Source of the DNA: an uncultured bacterium
GTDB taxonomy: Bacteria; Planctomycetota; UBA1135; GCA-002686595
Direction of reading: 5' to 3'
Length of the DNA: 46,106 nucleotides
NCBI GenBank assembly: GCA_938030175.1
Contig: CALHGQ010000190.1
Span: 1-46,106, forward strand
Shown: positions 9,362 to 17,800 of the stretch, one piece after another
How positions within the stretch are numbered: position 1 is the stretch's first letter
Layout of the letters: every line of letters begins with the position of its first letter
The notes under the pieces: model-generated
Told to the model about the DNA's origin: nothing
Databases searched by the model: none
The model's input: only the letters and a program-made list of their open reading frames with translations
Program-made: the position numbers and the translations under genes

Positions 9362-9700
9362 TTGTGCCCGCGGGTCCCACGGGGCTGTCTTGCGCTTGTG
9401 GGTTACCTGCGCGGCCGCGACTCCATGGTGGCCGGGGCCCCAAACTGACCGAGGTTCGAGGGAGGCGTGCTCTGCGTTGCCTCACCGGCGCTCCTCGACC
9501 CGTCGACGCCCGAGTGGCACCGAACCGGATTGCACCGAACTATGCAACAATCCCACGGTCGGGGGTCTCCGATTCGCTCTGGCACGGCTCGCACCGTGCC
9601 AGCGCAGGATGCCGTGACGCTTTCACCGCGGCGGGGTCTTCCCCGTCAGTGCGCCCTGTCCCGGGCGTACCTTCCCGAACATCCCTGGAGAGTGAATTCC
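9362..9700. other. 339-bp intergenic region with one strong hairpin
   Basis: There is no supportable gene between the racemase-like gene and the dehydrogenase-like gene. A 9-bp perfect stem with a 6-nt loop lies at 9579-9602 and is listed separately. A plausible GGAG ribosome binding site at about 9687-9690 precedes the ATG at 9701. I could not pick out a convincing sigma-70 promoter. Confidence 0.6.
9579..9602 (+). promoter_or_regulatory. Leader hairpin or factor-dependent terminator candidate
   Basis: CTGGCACGG at 9579-9587 pairs perfectly with CCGTGCCAG at 9594-9602 around the loop CTCGCA. No T-tract follows, so it is not a canonical intrinsic terminator. It sits 217 bp after the racemase-like gene and 98 bp before the dehydrogenase-like start. 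It could be a leader structure or a bipartite operator. Confidence 0.4.
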
Positions 9701-11254
9701 ATGATCGCCACGCTCGCACTAGTTCTCTGCGCCCAAGAGCCCCTCGTCTTCGAACGAATTCTGGTTCCCGGTTCTGGCCCCACTCTCCTGCAGGCGGTGG
9801 GTGTGACTGGACGAAGCGGAGACGATCGTCTCTTCGTGACCGAGATCGGCGGGACAGTTCGCATCGTGCGCGACGGAACCGTAGAGGCCGCGCCCTTCGC
9901 GGACGTCTCGGCGCTCGTGATCGCCACGGGGCTCGCGGGGCTTAGGGCCACTGCTTTTCATCCGGACTACGACGCCAATGGGTTCTTCTACCTGTGGTAC
10001 GACGCGCCTGACGCCGCGGCGGGGATCGACTTGATCTTGGCTCGGATGACGCGCGATGCGGCGGATCCCAACCGCGTGGATCCCGCTTCCCACGTCGAGC
10101 TCCTTCGCATTCCCCAGGACGTACGCGGTCACGGCGGCGGAACCCTCGCCTTCGACGCCGACGGAATGCTGTGGATGGGGGCTGGTGACGGCGGCGCACA
10201 GCACGATCCGAACTGCCGCTCACAGGACCCAGGGTCGCTCCTCGGCAAGGTCTTGCGGATCGACGTGGATGGCGGGTTCCCCTACGTCGTGCCGCCGGAC
10301 AACCCGTTTGTGGGAGTGGCTGGGTATGCGCCCGAGATCGCGCACGTGGGCTTTCGTCACCCCTGGAAGTGGAGCTTCGATCGCCTCACGGGGGACCTGT
10401 GGATCGGTGACGTGGGCCAAGAAGAGCGGGAGGAGGTGAACTTCGCGCCGAGTGGCGTGCTGGGGATCAACTACGGCTGGCCCGTGATGGAAGGAGAGCT
10501 TTGCCACGCGAGTGCGGGCTGCGTTCCGTTGGCGCCGCTCTGCGGCGACGCGATCTACACCGCTCCCGCGTTCGCCTACGGACATGACGTTGGCTGCTCG
10601 GTTACAGGCGGCTACGTGTACCGCGGGGCGGACGTGCCCGAGATGGTGGGCAGCTACGTGGCGACGGATTTCTGCACGCGGCGCACCTGGACGATCACCC
10701 AGGGCGCTAGCGGGTTCGAAACGGTGGAGCGGTCCCTTGAGCTGCGTCCGTCGGGCGCTCCGCCGATCACTTCGTCGACGTTCGGGGAGGACGCCGATGG
10801 CGAGCTGCTGCTCATGGACCATGGGAGCGGCACGATCTACCGGATGATCCGCGACTGCGGCGCGGCCACCACGTGCTTCGGAGAAGCCAACGCGACGGGT
10901 GGCCCCGCCGTCCTACGCTTCAACGGATCGACGTCGCTCGCCGCCAACGACGTCTCGATCGGTTTGGCCACGCTGCCGGCGCTCACGCCAGCGCTCCTTT
11001 TCATGGGCCCGGAGACAGTGGACGTTCCAGTGGCCGACGGACGCCTCTGCGTAGGGGGCGGCATCATCCGGCTCGGGGTCAAGTTTGCTGGGCCGACGGG
11101 GAGCACGGCGTTCCCCCTCGACCTCGGTGCGCCGCCGTTCGTGAGCGGCCCCGGCGCGATCGAAGCAGGTACCACGATGACGTTCCAGGCCTGGTACCGC
11201 GACGGCGCGAGCTCGAACTTCACGAGCGCCACGACGACCACGTTCTGTCCCTGA
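9701..11254 (+). CDS. Exported glucose/sorbosone dehydrogenase-like protein with C-terminal -TFCP module
   Basis: The 517-residue protein starts at the ATG at 9701, giving a short hydrophobic signal (2-10) and a usable ribosome binding site. Residues 15-395 are a six-bladed propeller of the GSDH/PQQ aldose dehydrogenase (Yli/HHIP-like) family. Signatures are VTEIGGTVRIV (47), GHGGGTLAFD (143, H144 being the likely catalytic base), FRHPWKWSFD (218), GDVGQ (236) and INYGWP (256). A quinoprotein sugar dehydrogenase in the periplasm or on the surface is expected, although PQQ use is inferred. Residues 405-517 are a separate beta-rich module with RLCVGGGIIRL, MTFQAWYRD and the terminus TTFCP. The same module ends the protein at 17801 and forms the open frame at 40133. 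Confidence 0.85.
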   Translation: MIATLALVLCAQEPLVFERILVPGSGPTLLQAVGVTGRSGDDRLFVTEIGGTVRIVRDGTVEAAPFADVSALVIATGLAGLRATAFHPDYDANGFFYLWYDAPDAAAGIDLILARMTRDAADPNRVDPASHVELLRIPQDVRGHGGGTLAFDADGMLWMGAGDGGAQHDPNCRSQDPGSLLGKVLRIDVDGGFPYVVPPDNPFVGVAGYAPEIAHVGFRHPWKWSFDRLTGDLWIGDVGQEEREEVNFAPSGVLGINYGWPVMEGELCHASAGCVPLAPLCGDAIYTAPAFAYGHDVGCSVTGGYVYRGADVPEMVGSYVATDFCTRRTWTITQGASGFETVERSLELRPSGAPPITSSTFGEDADGELLLMDHGSGTIYRMIRDCGAATTCFGEANATGGPAVLRFNGSTSLAANDVSIGLATLPALTPALLFMGPETVDVPVADGRLCVGGGIIRLGVKFAGPTGSTAFPLDLGAPPFVSGPGAIEAGTTMTFQAWYRDGASSNFTSATTTTFCP

Positions 11255-11390
11255 GCGAACGTTCATCTGATGGCCGTTGGGAAGGATCCAAGGTCGTAGC
11301 CCGCGAGCTTTTCGGGGGATGGGTGGCGCCCCCGTCGTGCTCCGTTTAGAACCACGCGGACTCGCTTACCACTCTCCGTACGATCAGACG

Positions 11391-13499
11391 ATGCTTAAAG
11401 CTCTAGCTCCCCTCGCCGGTTCCGGCGCTCTCCTGGCCGCGCTTCTCTCGACGACCTCCGCAGCGCCTGCGGTGGACCCGGTCGACGAAGGCATGTGGCT
11501 CTTTACCAACCCGCCCGCTAAGGAGCTGGCTGAGCGCTACGGCTTTGAGATGACGCCGGAGTGGCTTGAGCACGTGCAGAAGTCAGCCGTGCGCGTTTCG
11601 ACCGGCGGTTCTGGCTCGATCGTCTCGGACCAAGGCCTCGTGATGACGAACCATCACGTCGCGTCTGACGTGATCGAGAAGCTCTCCACGGCAGAGAGCA
11701 ACCTGCTGGAGAACGGCTTCCACGCCGTAGGCCTCGAGGACGAGCTGGTCTGCCCTGACGTGCACGTCGACGTCCTGTGGACGATCGAGGACGTGACCGC
11801 CAAGGTCAACGCCGCGGCGGACGGCCTCGGGACGGCCGAGGCTGGCGCGGCCAAGCGCAAAGCACTGACGGAGATCGAGGACGCGGCCAAGGCCGAGACC
11901 GGTCTGCACGCGGAAGTTGTCACGCTCTACCAGGGGGGCCAGTACCACCTGTACCAGTACAAGCGCTTCGAGGACATTCGCTTGGTCTTTGCGCCCGAGA
12001 AGTCGATCGCTTTCTACGGCGGCGACAACGACAACTTCGAGTACCCGCGCTTCTGCCTCGACGTGACGTTCCTGCGGATTTACGAGGACGGCAAGCCGTT
12101 CGTTCCGGAGCACCACCTGACCTGGAGCCAGGACGGCGTGTCCGATGGCGAGCTTGCCTTCGTGGCTGGACACCCCGGCCGCACCCAGCGCCTGAACACC
12201 GCATCGCACCTCGAGTACCTGCGCGATACGAGCGTGCCGGACTCGATGACGAGCCTGATGCGCAGCGAAGTCATGCTGCAAATCTTCTCAGGCAAGAGCG
12301 CGGAGCACCGCCGCCGTGCGGAAGGCATGCTCTTCGGTGTCCAGAACAGCCGCAAGGTCTACGTGGGGCGTCAGAGCGGCCTGCTCGACCCTGCGATCTT
12401 CGAGGCGAAGCGCGCGGAAGAGGCTCGTCTCCGGGCGGCCGTCGACGCGAACCCCGAGTGGAAAGCGGCGTACGGCGACGCATGGGACCAGATCGCCCAG
12501 GCCCAGGACGCAGCCCGTGAGATCCGCGAGCCGTACATTGCGGTGGGCGCGTCGACCGTGAGCCTCGGCGGACAAATGGGATCCATCGCGGCGACGATCG
12601 TGCGCCTGGCCGACGAGCTCCCGAAGCCGAGCGCGGAGCGTCTGCGCGAATTCGGAGACGCAGGTCTTCCGGCCCTCTACCAGGGTCTCTACTCACCAGC
12701 GCCGATCTACCAGGACTTCGAGATCATGCAGCTTGAGAGCGCGCTGATGGCCATGGCCGAGCGTCTCGGCGCCGACCATGAGTTGGTCGTCGCAGCCCTC
12801 GCCGGCAAGTCCCCCCGCGCCCGCGCGGAGGAGTGCATCCTGGGTTCGAAGCTGATGGACATCGACGAGCGCAAGCGCCTCGCCGAGGGTGGCGCCGACG
12901 CCCTGAAGGACTGCGGCGATCCGCTGATCGCGCTTGTTCAGTCCCTCGACGCACCGGCCCGCGCGCTGCGTATTCGCTACGAGAACGAAGTTCGTTCGGT
13001 GGAGAACGAGGCCTACGGCAAGATCGCTGCGGCGCGCTTCGCCGTCTTTGGCGACGGTGTCTATCCCGATGCGACGTTCACGCTGCGTCTCTCCTACGGA
13101 GCGATCAGCGGCTACACCCAGGGCGACGAGACGATTCCCCCGTTCACCGAGTTCGGCGGCGTCTTCAAGAAGGCCAGTGAGCGCGAAGGCGAAGAGTGGT
13201 ACGACCTCCCCGAGTCCTGGACGAAGGCGGCCGAGACCATGGACATGTCGACTCCGTTCAACTTCGTCTCGACCCACGACATCATCGGCGGCAACTCCGG
13301 CTCGCCCGTGATCGACGCGGAGGGCGAGGTCGTGGGTCTCATCTTCGACGGCAACATCCAGAGCCTGATCGGCAACTACGCCTACTCGGACGCTGAGGCC
13401 CGGTCTGTGTCGGTGGACAGTCGTGGGATCATGGGGTCCCTGGAACAGGTCTACGGGGCAAAGCGCATCGCGGCCGAGCTCCGCGGCTCGAAGGACTGA
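11391..13499 (+). CDS. S46-family dipeptidyl peptidase, DPP7-like
   Basis: This is a 702-residue secreted peptidase; the ATG at 11391 gives a signal peptide (about 1-25, ending AAPA). The S46 triad is present: TNHHVA with H89, GGDNDNFEYPR (210-220) carrying the Asp, and GGNSGSPVID with S636. S46 enzymes are chymotrypsin-fold exo-dipeptidases with a helical cap; the 300-560 region is Ala/Glu-rich and helical as expected. The position 18 residues after the Ser, which is Arg in Asp/Glu-specific DPP11 and Gly in DPP7, is Gly654 here, so a preference for hydrophobic P1 residues is inferred. It would feed dipeptides from external protein. It is followed 115 bp later by the Tat-protein/MNIO operon. 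Confidence 0.9.
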   Translation: MLKALAPLAGSGALLAALLSTTSAAPAVDPVDEGMWLFTNPPAKELAERYGFEMTPEWLEHVQKSAVRVSTGGSGSIVSDQGLVMTNHHVASDVIEKLSTAESNLLENGFHAVGLEDELVCPDVHVDVLWTIEDVTAKVNAAADGLGTAEAGAAKRKALTEIEDAAKAETGLHAEVVTLYQGGQYHLYQYKRFEDIRLVFAPEKSIAFYGGDNDNFEYPRFCLDVTFLRIYEDGKPFVPEHHLTWSQDGVSDGELAFVAGHPGRTQRLNTASHLEYLRDTSVPDSMTSLMRSEVMLQIFSGKSAEHRRRAEGMLFGVQNSRKVYVGRQSGLLDPAIFEAKRAEEARLRAAVDANPEWKAAYGDAWDQIAQAQDAAREIREPYIAVGASTVSLGGQMGSIAATIVRLADELPKPSAERLREFGDAGLPALYQGLYSPAPIYQDFEIMQLESALMAMAERLGADHELVVAALAGKSPRARAEECILGSKLMDIDERKRLAEGGADALKDCGDPLIALVQSLDAPARALRIRYENEVRSVENEAYGKIAAARFAVFGDGVYPDATFTLRLSYGAISGYTQGDETIPPFTEFGGVFKKASEREGEEWYDLPESWTKAAETMDMSTPFNFVSTHDIIGGNSGSPVIDAEGEVVGLIFDGNIQSLIGNYAYSDAEARSVSVDSRGIMGSLEQVYGAKRIAAELRGSKD

Positions 13500-13614
13500 T
13501 CCCAGGGTCTGCGTGGAAAAACCGGATTCCGCCAAGGCGGGTCCGGTGCGTGGCGTCGATAGGACAGACGGGAGGACGTATCCGACACGGAGATGCGCTC
13601 CTGGGGAGCCACAC

Positions 13615-14406
13615 ATGCATAGACGACGATTTCTCAAGTTGACGGGGGTGTCCCTCGGGGCCGCAGGCGCGGCCCTTGGGGCCCAGGCTGAAGCAGGTTC
13701 CAAGGGCCGCGGGCAGGCGTTTCGCGAAGTCTCGGAACGAGCCGACGAACGGGGCAAGCCCCTCGTCCTGATCCCGGTCTCCGCGGCTGGGTCCGACGTG
13801 GACGAGCTTCAGCGGGTCTGGGGCGAGTTGTTCTCGACCGTCAACGACGAGCATCTTGGCCTGTTGGCCCTGTTCGAATTCGTCTTTGCGGAGACGCCCA
13901 GCGGGGCCGAGTTCCAGGCCGAGGCTCACTGTGCGATCGTCCGGATCTCGTCGAGTCAGGGGTGGCGACCGATTCCGTGGGCGAAGGGCGAAGAGCTCAC
14001 CGCGGAGAGGCTCTTTCACTCGCTCCGCGAGACGCTCGTCGCCACCCCAGACCAGCAGTCGGATTTGGTTCAACGGCTCTACCGCGGGAGAGCGGGCTAC
14101 GGGCGAATGATGCGCATCGGGAACGCAGGGCCCCAGACGGCACCGCGCCTCAAGATCTCCGAGGCAGACGCTGGCGCCGCGTTGCTGTACCACGGGATCC
14201 AGAACTCATCGGACGACGCCTACAAGAGCTGGGCGAGCGGGCTCTTGGCATCGGCCGCCGCCCTGCGTCTCTACGAGAACAACCCCGTGGGGGCCCACTG
14301 GGCTGATCACTACCCCGAGGTTGACCCCTGCCCACCGTGTGGAATGGCCGTGGTCATGCCCACGTCGAGGCTCTTCCTCGACGCGTATACCGCCGAGGGT
14401 CGCTAG
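13615..14406 (+). CDS. Tat-exported protein with C-terminal CPPC motif, first gene of the DUF692/MNIO operon
   Basis: The ATG at 13615 follows a GGGGAG ribosome binding site and gives a clear twin-arginine signal (RRRFLKLTG at 3-11, hydrophobic run, AQA cleavage near 25); 263 residues in all. I do not recognise the mature domain. It has three cysteines: one in AEAHCAIV and two in DPCPPCGMA about 27 residues from the C-terminus, close to an HWADHYPE segment. The neighbouring enzyme family modifies cysteines or other residues of partner proteins, so this protein is the natural candidate substrate, exported folded after modification. Alternatively CPPC is a redox pair. Only 9 nt separate it from the DUF692 gene, which argues for co-translation. 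Confidence 0.75.
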   Translation: MHRRRFLKLTGVSLGAAGAALGAQAEAGSKGRGQAFREVSERADERGKPLVLIPVSAAGSDVDELQRVWGELFSTVNDEHLGLLALFEFVFAETPSGAEFQAEAHCAIVRISSSQGWRPIPWAKGEELTAERLFHSLRETLVATPDQQSDLVQRLYRGRAGYGRMMRIGNAGPQTAPRLKISEADAGAALLYHGIQNSSDDAYKSWASGLLASAAALRLYENNPVGAHWADHYPEVDPCPPCGMAVVMPTSRLFLDAYTAEGR

Positions 14407-14415
14407 CCGGTCGCG

Positions 14416-15321
14416 ATGGGCGTCGCCGTTGGTTTTTCGCTCCAGCCGGACGAGGCGTTCCTCGAGCTGTTAGATCCTGTGCTCCGCACAGAGCCGGACT
14501 ACTTCGAGATCGCGCCCGAGACCACGTGGCGTGGCCGCCTCGGGGATGGCGAGGAGGGCCCGTTCGCGTCGAACGGATTCGCGGACCGCTTCCACCGATT
14601 AGGCCAAGAGCTCTCGAAGCCGTTCGTGGCCCACGGCGTGGGTCTTTCGATCGGAACCCGCGAGCCCGATCCCGTGCGAAGGCGACGCTGGCTAGATTCG
14701 ATTCGTCGCGACCAGGCGCGGTTCCAGTACGAGTGGTACACGGACCACCTCGGAGCGAGCGTGCTCGACGGGATCGAGGTCACCATGCCCATGGCGGTTC
14801 CGCAGACGGAAGAAGCGGCTCGGGCAGTGCGCGCCTCGCTAGAGCAGCTGCGCGCCCACGTTCCCGACGTGGGCTTCGAGAACACCGCGTTTCTTTACTT
14901 CCTCGGGGATCCGTTGAAGGAACCCGCCTGGATCTCAAGCTGCCTGACGGGCCCGCGGACGCACCTGCTGCTCGATGTGCACAACCTCTACGCGAACGCG
15001 CTCAACGCCGGCTTCGATCCGTACGAATACCTGGATCTCCTTCCGCTTGATCGCGTGATCGAAGCCCACGTTTCCGGTGGTAGCTGGTCGGAGGACAAAT
15101 GGCTTGCCTCGGGCATGCAGCTGCGTCTTGACAGCCATGACGGTGCTGTCCCTGAGGAGGCTTGGAAGCTCTTGGAGACCGCGTTGCCGCGCTGTTCCTC
15201 CCTGCGCGGTGTGACGCTGGAACGCATGTATGGAACCGTCGAGCCCGGCGATGTGGCCATCCTGCGCGAGGAGCTGACTCGCCTACGCGCGACGCTGGGG
15301 AGGCGCCATGTCGGGCGATAG
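14416..15321 (+). CDS. DUF692 / MNIO multinuclear non-heme iron oxidase-like enzyme
   Basis: This 301-residue protein has the TIM-barrel pattern of the DUF692 family, now called MNIO after MbnB, TglH, ChrH and BufB, which use two or three irons and O2 to rework Cys and other residues in ribosomal peptides. Expected metal-site residues are present: E31/E35 in FEIAPE, H73 in HGVGLSIG, H111 in TDHLG, E155 in FENTAF, D187, H189 and N190 in LLLDVHNLY, H218 in EAHVSGG, D239 and H241 in DSHDG, and E269 near the end. It follows the Tat-protein gene by 9 nt with no strong ribosome binding site and overlaps the next gene by 14 nt. The chemistry and substrate are inferred from family and context. Confidence 0.87.
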   Translation: MGVAVGFSLQPDEAFLELLDPVLRTEPDYFEIAPETTWRGRLGDGEEGPFASNGFADRFHRLGQELSKPFVAHGVGLSIGTREPDPVRRRRWLDSIRRDQARFQYEWYTDHLGASVLDGIEVTMPMAVPQTEEAARAVRASLEQLRAHVPDVGFENTAFLYFLGDPLKEPAWISSCLTGPRTHLLLDVHNLYANALNAGFDPYEYLDLLPLDRVIEAHVSGGSWSEDKWLASGMQLRLDSHDGAVPEEAWKLLETALPRCSSLRGVTLERMYGTVEPGDVAILREELTRLRATLGRRHVGR

Positions 15322-15658
15322 CTCCCGCCGCAAGGGTCTCGGGAACGCGCACTGGGAATCCCTGCTCGCGGATGCGCTTCTCGACTCCGACCCCGCCTCA
15401 GCGCTTCAGGCTGCGGGCGGCTTGGAAGCGGTGGACCATGACGGACTTCGCATGGCGGCTCTCCTGGTGGTCAAGCTCCGATTCGAACGCTTAATTGCCG
15501 GCTCGTCACGCGCGGCGTCGCTGTTCGAAGAGGACCCCGGTGGCTTCGCCGCCCTATTTCGTCGCTACCATGCGGACGTCAAGCCGACGTCGCCGATGCC
15601 CCAGGACGAGCAGCGCCTGTTCGAAGCCTGGTTGTCCGGTGACAAGCACTCGGAGTGA
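15308..15658 (+). CDS. Short helical partner protein of the MNIO operon
   Basis: The 116-residue product starts inside the last codons of the DUF692 gene (14-nt overlap), so translation is probably coupled. No signal or membrane segment is visible. The C-terminal half, with LVVKLRFERLI, LFEEDPGGF and FRRYHADV followed by DEQRLFEAWL, recalls the small helical companion proteins (MbnC/DUF2063/SCO6045-like) coded next to MNIO enzymes, which help bind the substrate. It is shorter than MbnC or DUF2063 proteins, and the similarity is from memory. It ends 5 bp from the convergent response-regulator gene. Confidence 0.65.
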   Translation: MSGDSSRRKGLGNAHWESLLADALLDSDPASALQAAGGLEAVDHDGLRMAALLVVKLRFERLIAGSSRAASLFEEDPGGFAALFRRYHADVKPTSPMPQDEQRLFEAWLSGDKHSE

Positions 15659-15663
15659 GTCCG

Positions 15664-16110
15664 CTACGCGCCGGAGCTTCGTACGGTTTCGAGGAGTTCG
15701 CTGATCTTCGTGCCCAGCTCGGCGGTGTTCTTCTTTCCCTTTGTGATGAATCCGGCCACGGCTGGATGCCCAAGCGCCCGCTCGCGTTCATCCGGATGCT
15801 CCGAAGAAGACATCACGATCACCGCGCAGCGCCCGTAGTCCCCGTGCTTTTCCTGAAGCAGCGCGAAGCGCTCGAGGAAGCCGAAACCTGAAAGGCGCGG
15901 CATGTTGATGTCGAGGAAGATGATCTCTGGGGGGAAGCCGTCGTTTCCGTTCCCTTGGTGCGCCTCGAAGTCTTCAAGGAACGCGAGCGCATCGAGTCCA
16001 CCGCTGAACTCAACGACGTTGACGTCGATCCCCGTCTTCTTCAGATCGTGCCTGAACAGGTATCGATCGAGCTTCTCGTCGTCGATGATGAAGATGTTGG
16101 CCTTGGTCAT
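15664..16110 (-). CDS. Single-domain CheY-like response regulator
   Basis: This 148-residue receiver domain has no output domain. The acidic pocket is D10-D11-E12, the phosphoacceptor is D67 in FLDINMP, the switch Ser is in VMSSSE at 100-103 and the conserved Lys is K124 in FITKGKK. An insertion (HQGNGNDG, 51-58) before the beta-3 strand makes it slightly long and fits the Rcp1-type receivers that partner with phytochrome-like or hybrid kinases. No histidine kinase is nearby. It is divergent from the double-FHA gene across 368 bp. Confidence 0.88.
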   Translation of the reverse strand: MTKANIFIIDDEKLDRYLFRHDLKKTGIDVNVVEFSGGLDALAFLEDFEAHQGNGNDGFPPEIIFLDINMPRLSGFGFLERFALLQEKHGDYGRCAVIVMSSSEHPDERERALGHPAVAGFITKGKKNTAELGTKISELLETVRSSGA

Positions 16111-16478
16111 GCGATCGGCGCTGGGGAAAGTGCTGCCAAGAGCGGGGGGACGGAGAGATCGAGCTATGGGGCGGTGCGACGGGTCTTCGGTCAGGAAGCA
16201 CCGAATTCTGGGGCGTGGGGCGCCGCTCCCCAGTGTAGCGCGACGGATGCGTAGCGCGAGGAATGGGACCTCCTTCGTTGGACTGCTGGCGCATCGGATC
16301 GCGGGCCCGGGAGGCTCTGGTTCGAGCCGCCCTTGCGAAACGCGATTTCGTTCGGGTTCCTAGTGAACGGAGAGCCAAGTCTTGGCCGATAGAAAAGGAG
16401 AGCAACGGCTGGATCTACGTGTGAACCGGTCGCGCCAGCCCGCCGTCGAACTCCCTGCCTGATCGTTCAGCCCATCCC
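16111..16478. other. 368-bp divergent intergenic region
   Basis: This lies between the leftward response regulator and the rightward double-FHA gene and should hold both promoters. No gene is supportable. Small inverted repeats are present (GGGG/CCCC around 16215-16232 and a GGCTC/GAGCC hairpin near 16312-16327) but nothing decisive. Confidence 0.5.
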
Positions 16479-17642
16479 ATGCCCGTTCAATGGACACTGA
16501 TTCTGCCCGCCCTCGCGGGCAAGGAACCCCAGCAGATCGAGCTTGCTGGAACGATGAAGGTGGGCCGCGCCAGTCGCAATGACATCCTCGTGGACGACGG
16601 TAGTGCCTCGTCGAGTCACGCCACCATCGAGGTTCGCGGCGATGCGCTGTTCGTTCGCGATCACGGGAGCACCAACGGTACGACCGTCGATGGGGGCCCG
16701 CGCTTGGTCATGGGGGAGTGGAACTCCGTTCCGAACGGGGCCTCCCTGCGCTTCGGGGTCGTTGGGACTCGGATCGTCGGCAAGGAGGTGGCTGACCCAG
16801 CTGGCGGCCCAGCTGACGAACTAGCTGACGACTCAGCCAGCACGAGTCCCCATCACGCGGGCGGGGAACCGGATTCCGCCGCAGCCGCCGCGAGGATGGA
16901 CTCCGATCAAGCCGCGGTCGCGCCCGTTGCACCGGCGAGCCCGCGAAGAGTCCCCAGGGCTCCCGCGCTCGAGCAGATGGGGGCGCGCCTGATCCTCTTG
17001 GATGAGGCCAATCCCCGAACGATTCGTCTTACGGAGCTGAACCACAGCATCGGCCGCTCGATGTCCGTCAGCTGCCGCATCGACAACAAGCTGGTTTCCA
17101 GCGAGCACGCGGCGCTCTCGTACTCGACCTCGACCCAAGCGTTCGAGATCCAAGACCTCGGCAGTTCGAACCACACGGTGCTCAACCGCGAGACGCTGCG
17201 GCCCAACATCGCCCATCGCTTGGAGCTCGACTCTGCGCTTCGCTTTGGCCCGATCGAAGCCGTCTTCCGCGTCGATCACAACGTAGACGGCACGCGGGTC
17301 CCCGCGGCATTCGACCTCCAAGTGGCCGATGCGCTGATCCTTGCCGGCAAGCTCACCAACGCCGACGTGGAGTCCGCCATGGTTCTTGCGAAGGAATCCT
17401 CGGGCTTCCTCGGCGACGAGCTACTCGCCAACGGGACGGCGTCCCCGAATGACTGGGCCGACGCGGCGCGCTCTGTCCGACAGTTCGCTCCGATCATGTC
17501 CTACCGGGCAGCCACCTCCTCGGGTTGGATGCCCAAGCTGCTCGCCTTTGCGCTCATCCTTGCTCTCGGTGTCGCAGCGCTCTACCTCTTTGGATCGGAA
17601 GAGTGGGTCGCCAAGCTGCCTCGGTTCAGTGGCGGCGAGTAG
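16479..17642 (+). CDS. Double-FHA protein with C-terminal membrane anchor
   Basis: This 387-residue protein carries two phosphothreonine-binding FHA domains. FHA1 (about 5-100) has G29-R30, S46-H47 and N66-G-T. FHA2 (about 170-265) has G192-R193, S208-E-H210 and N231, where the usual NGT is NHT. An acidic Ala/Asp-rich linker (104-160) joins them. Residues 280-335 (ILAGKLTNADVESA, GFLGDELLANG) resemble an MshEN/GspE-N-like helical module. One transmembrane helix is at about 354-374, so the FHA part is cytosolic and the protein is tail-anchored. It would dock a phosphorylated kinase or other partner at the membrane. No kinase is adjacent; the nearest starts at 21386. Confidence 0.85.
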   Translation: MPVQWTLILPALAGKEPQQIELAGTMKVGRASRNDILVDDGSASSSHATIEVRGDALFVRDHGSTNGTTVDGGPRLVMGEWNSVPNGASLRFGVVGTRIVGKEVADPAGGPADELADDSASTSPHHAGGEPDSAAAAARMDSDQAAVAPVAPASPRRVPRAPALEQMGARLILLDEANPRTIRLTELNHSIGRSMSVSCRIDNKLVSSEHAALSYSTSTQAFEIQDLGSSNHTVLNRETLRPNIAHRLELDSALRFGPIEAVFRVDHNVDGTRVPAAFDLQVADALILAGKLTNADVESAMVLAKESSGFLGDELLANGTASPNDWADAARSVRQFAPIMSYRAATSSGWMPKLLAFALILALGVAALYLFGSEEWVAKLPRFSGGE

Positions 17643-17800
17643 GCGCGGCCCTCTTCAGGCCTAGGCGGATCGCCGTCGGGAGCGCACGTTCCGTTCCGCC
17701 GGAAGGCTAGCGCCCACGGGAGAAGCCTCAAATCTGGCGCTTCGACGGCGGGGGTGAGTTTGGAGTTGCGGATCAGCGGGATCTAGGCGCGAATAGGGCT

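Noticed and set aside
16308-16334. GGTTCGAGCC resembling a tRNA T-arm
   Set aside because: The flanking 5-base stems do not pair as a T-arm, and no acceptor, D or anticodon arm can be placed around it.
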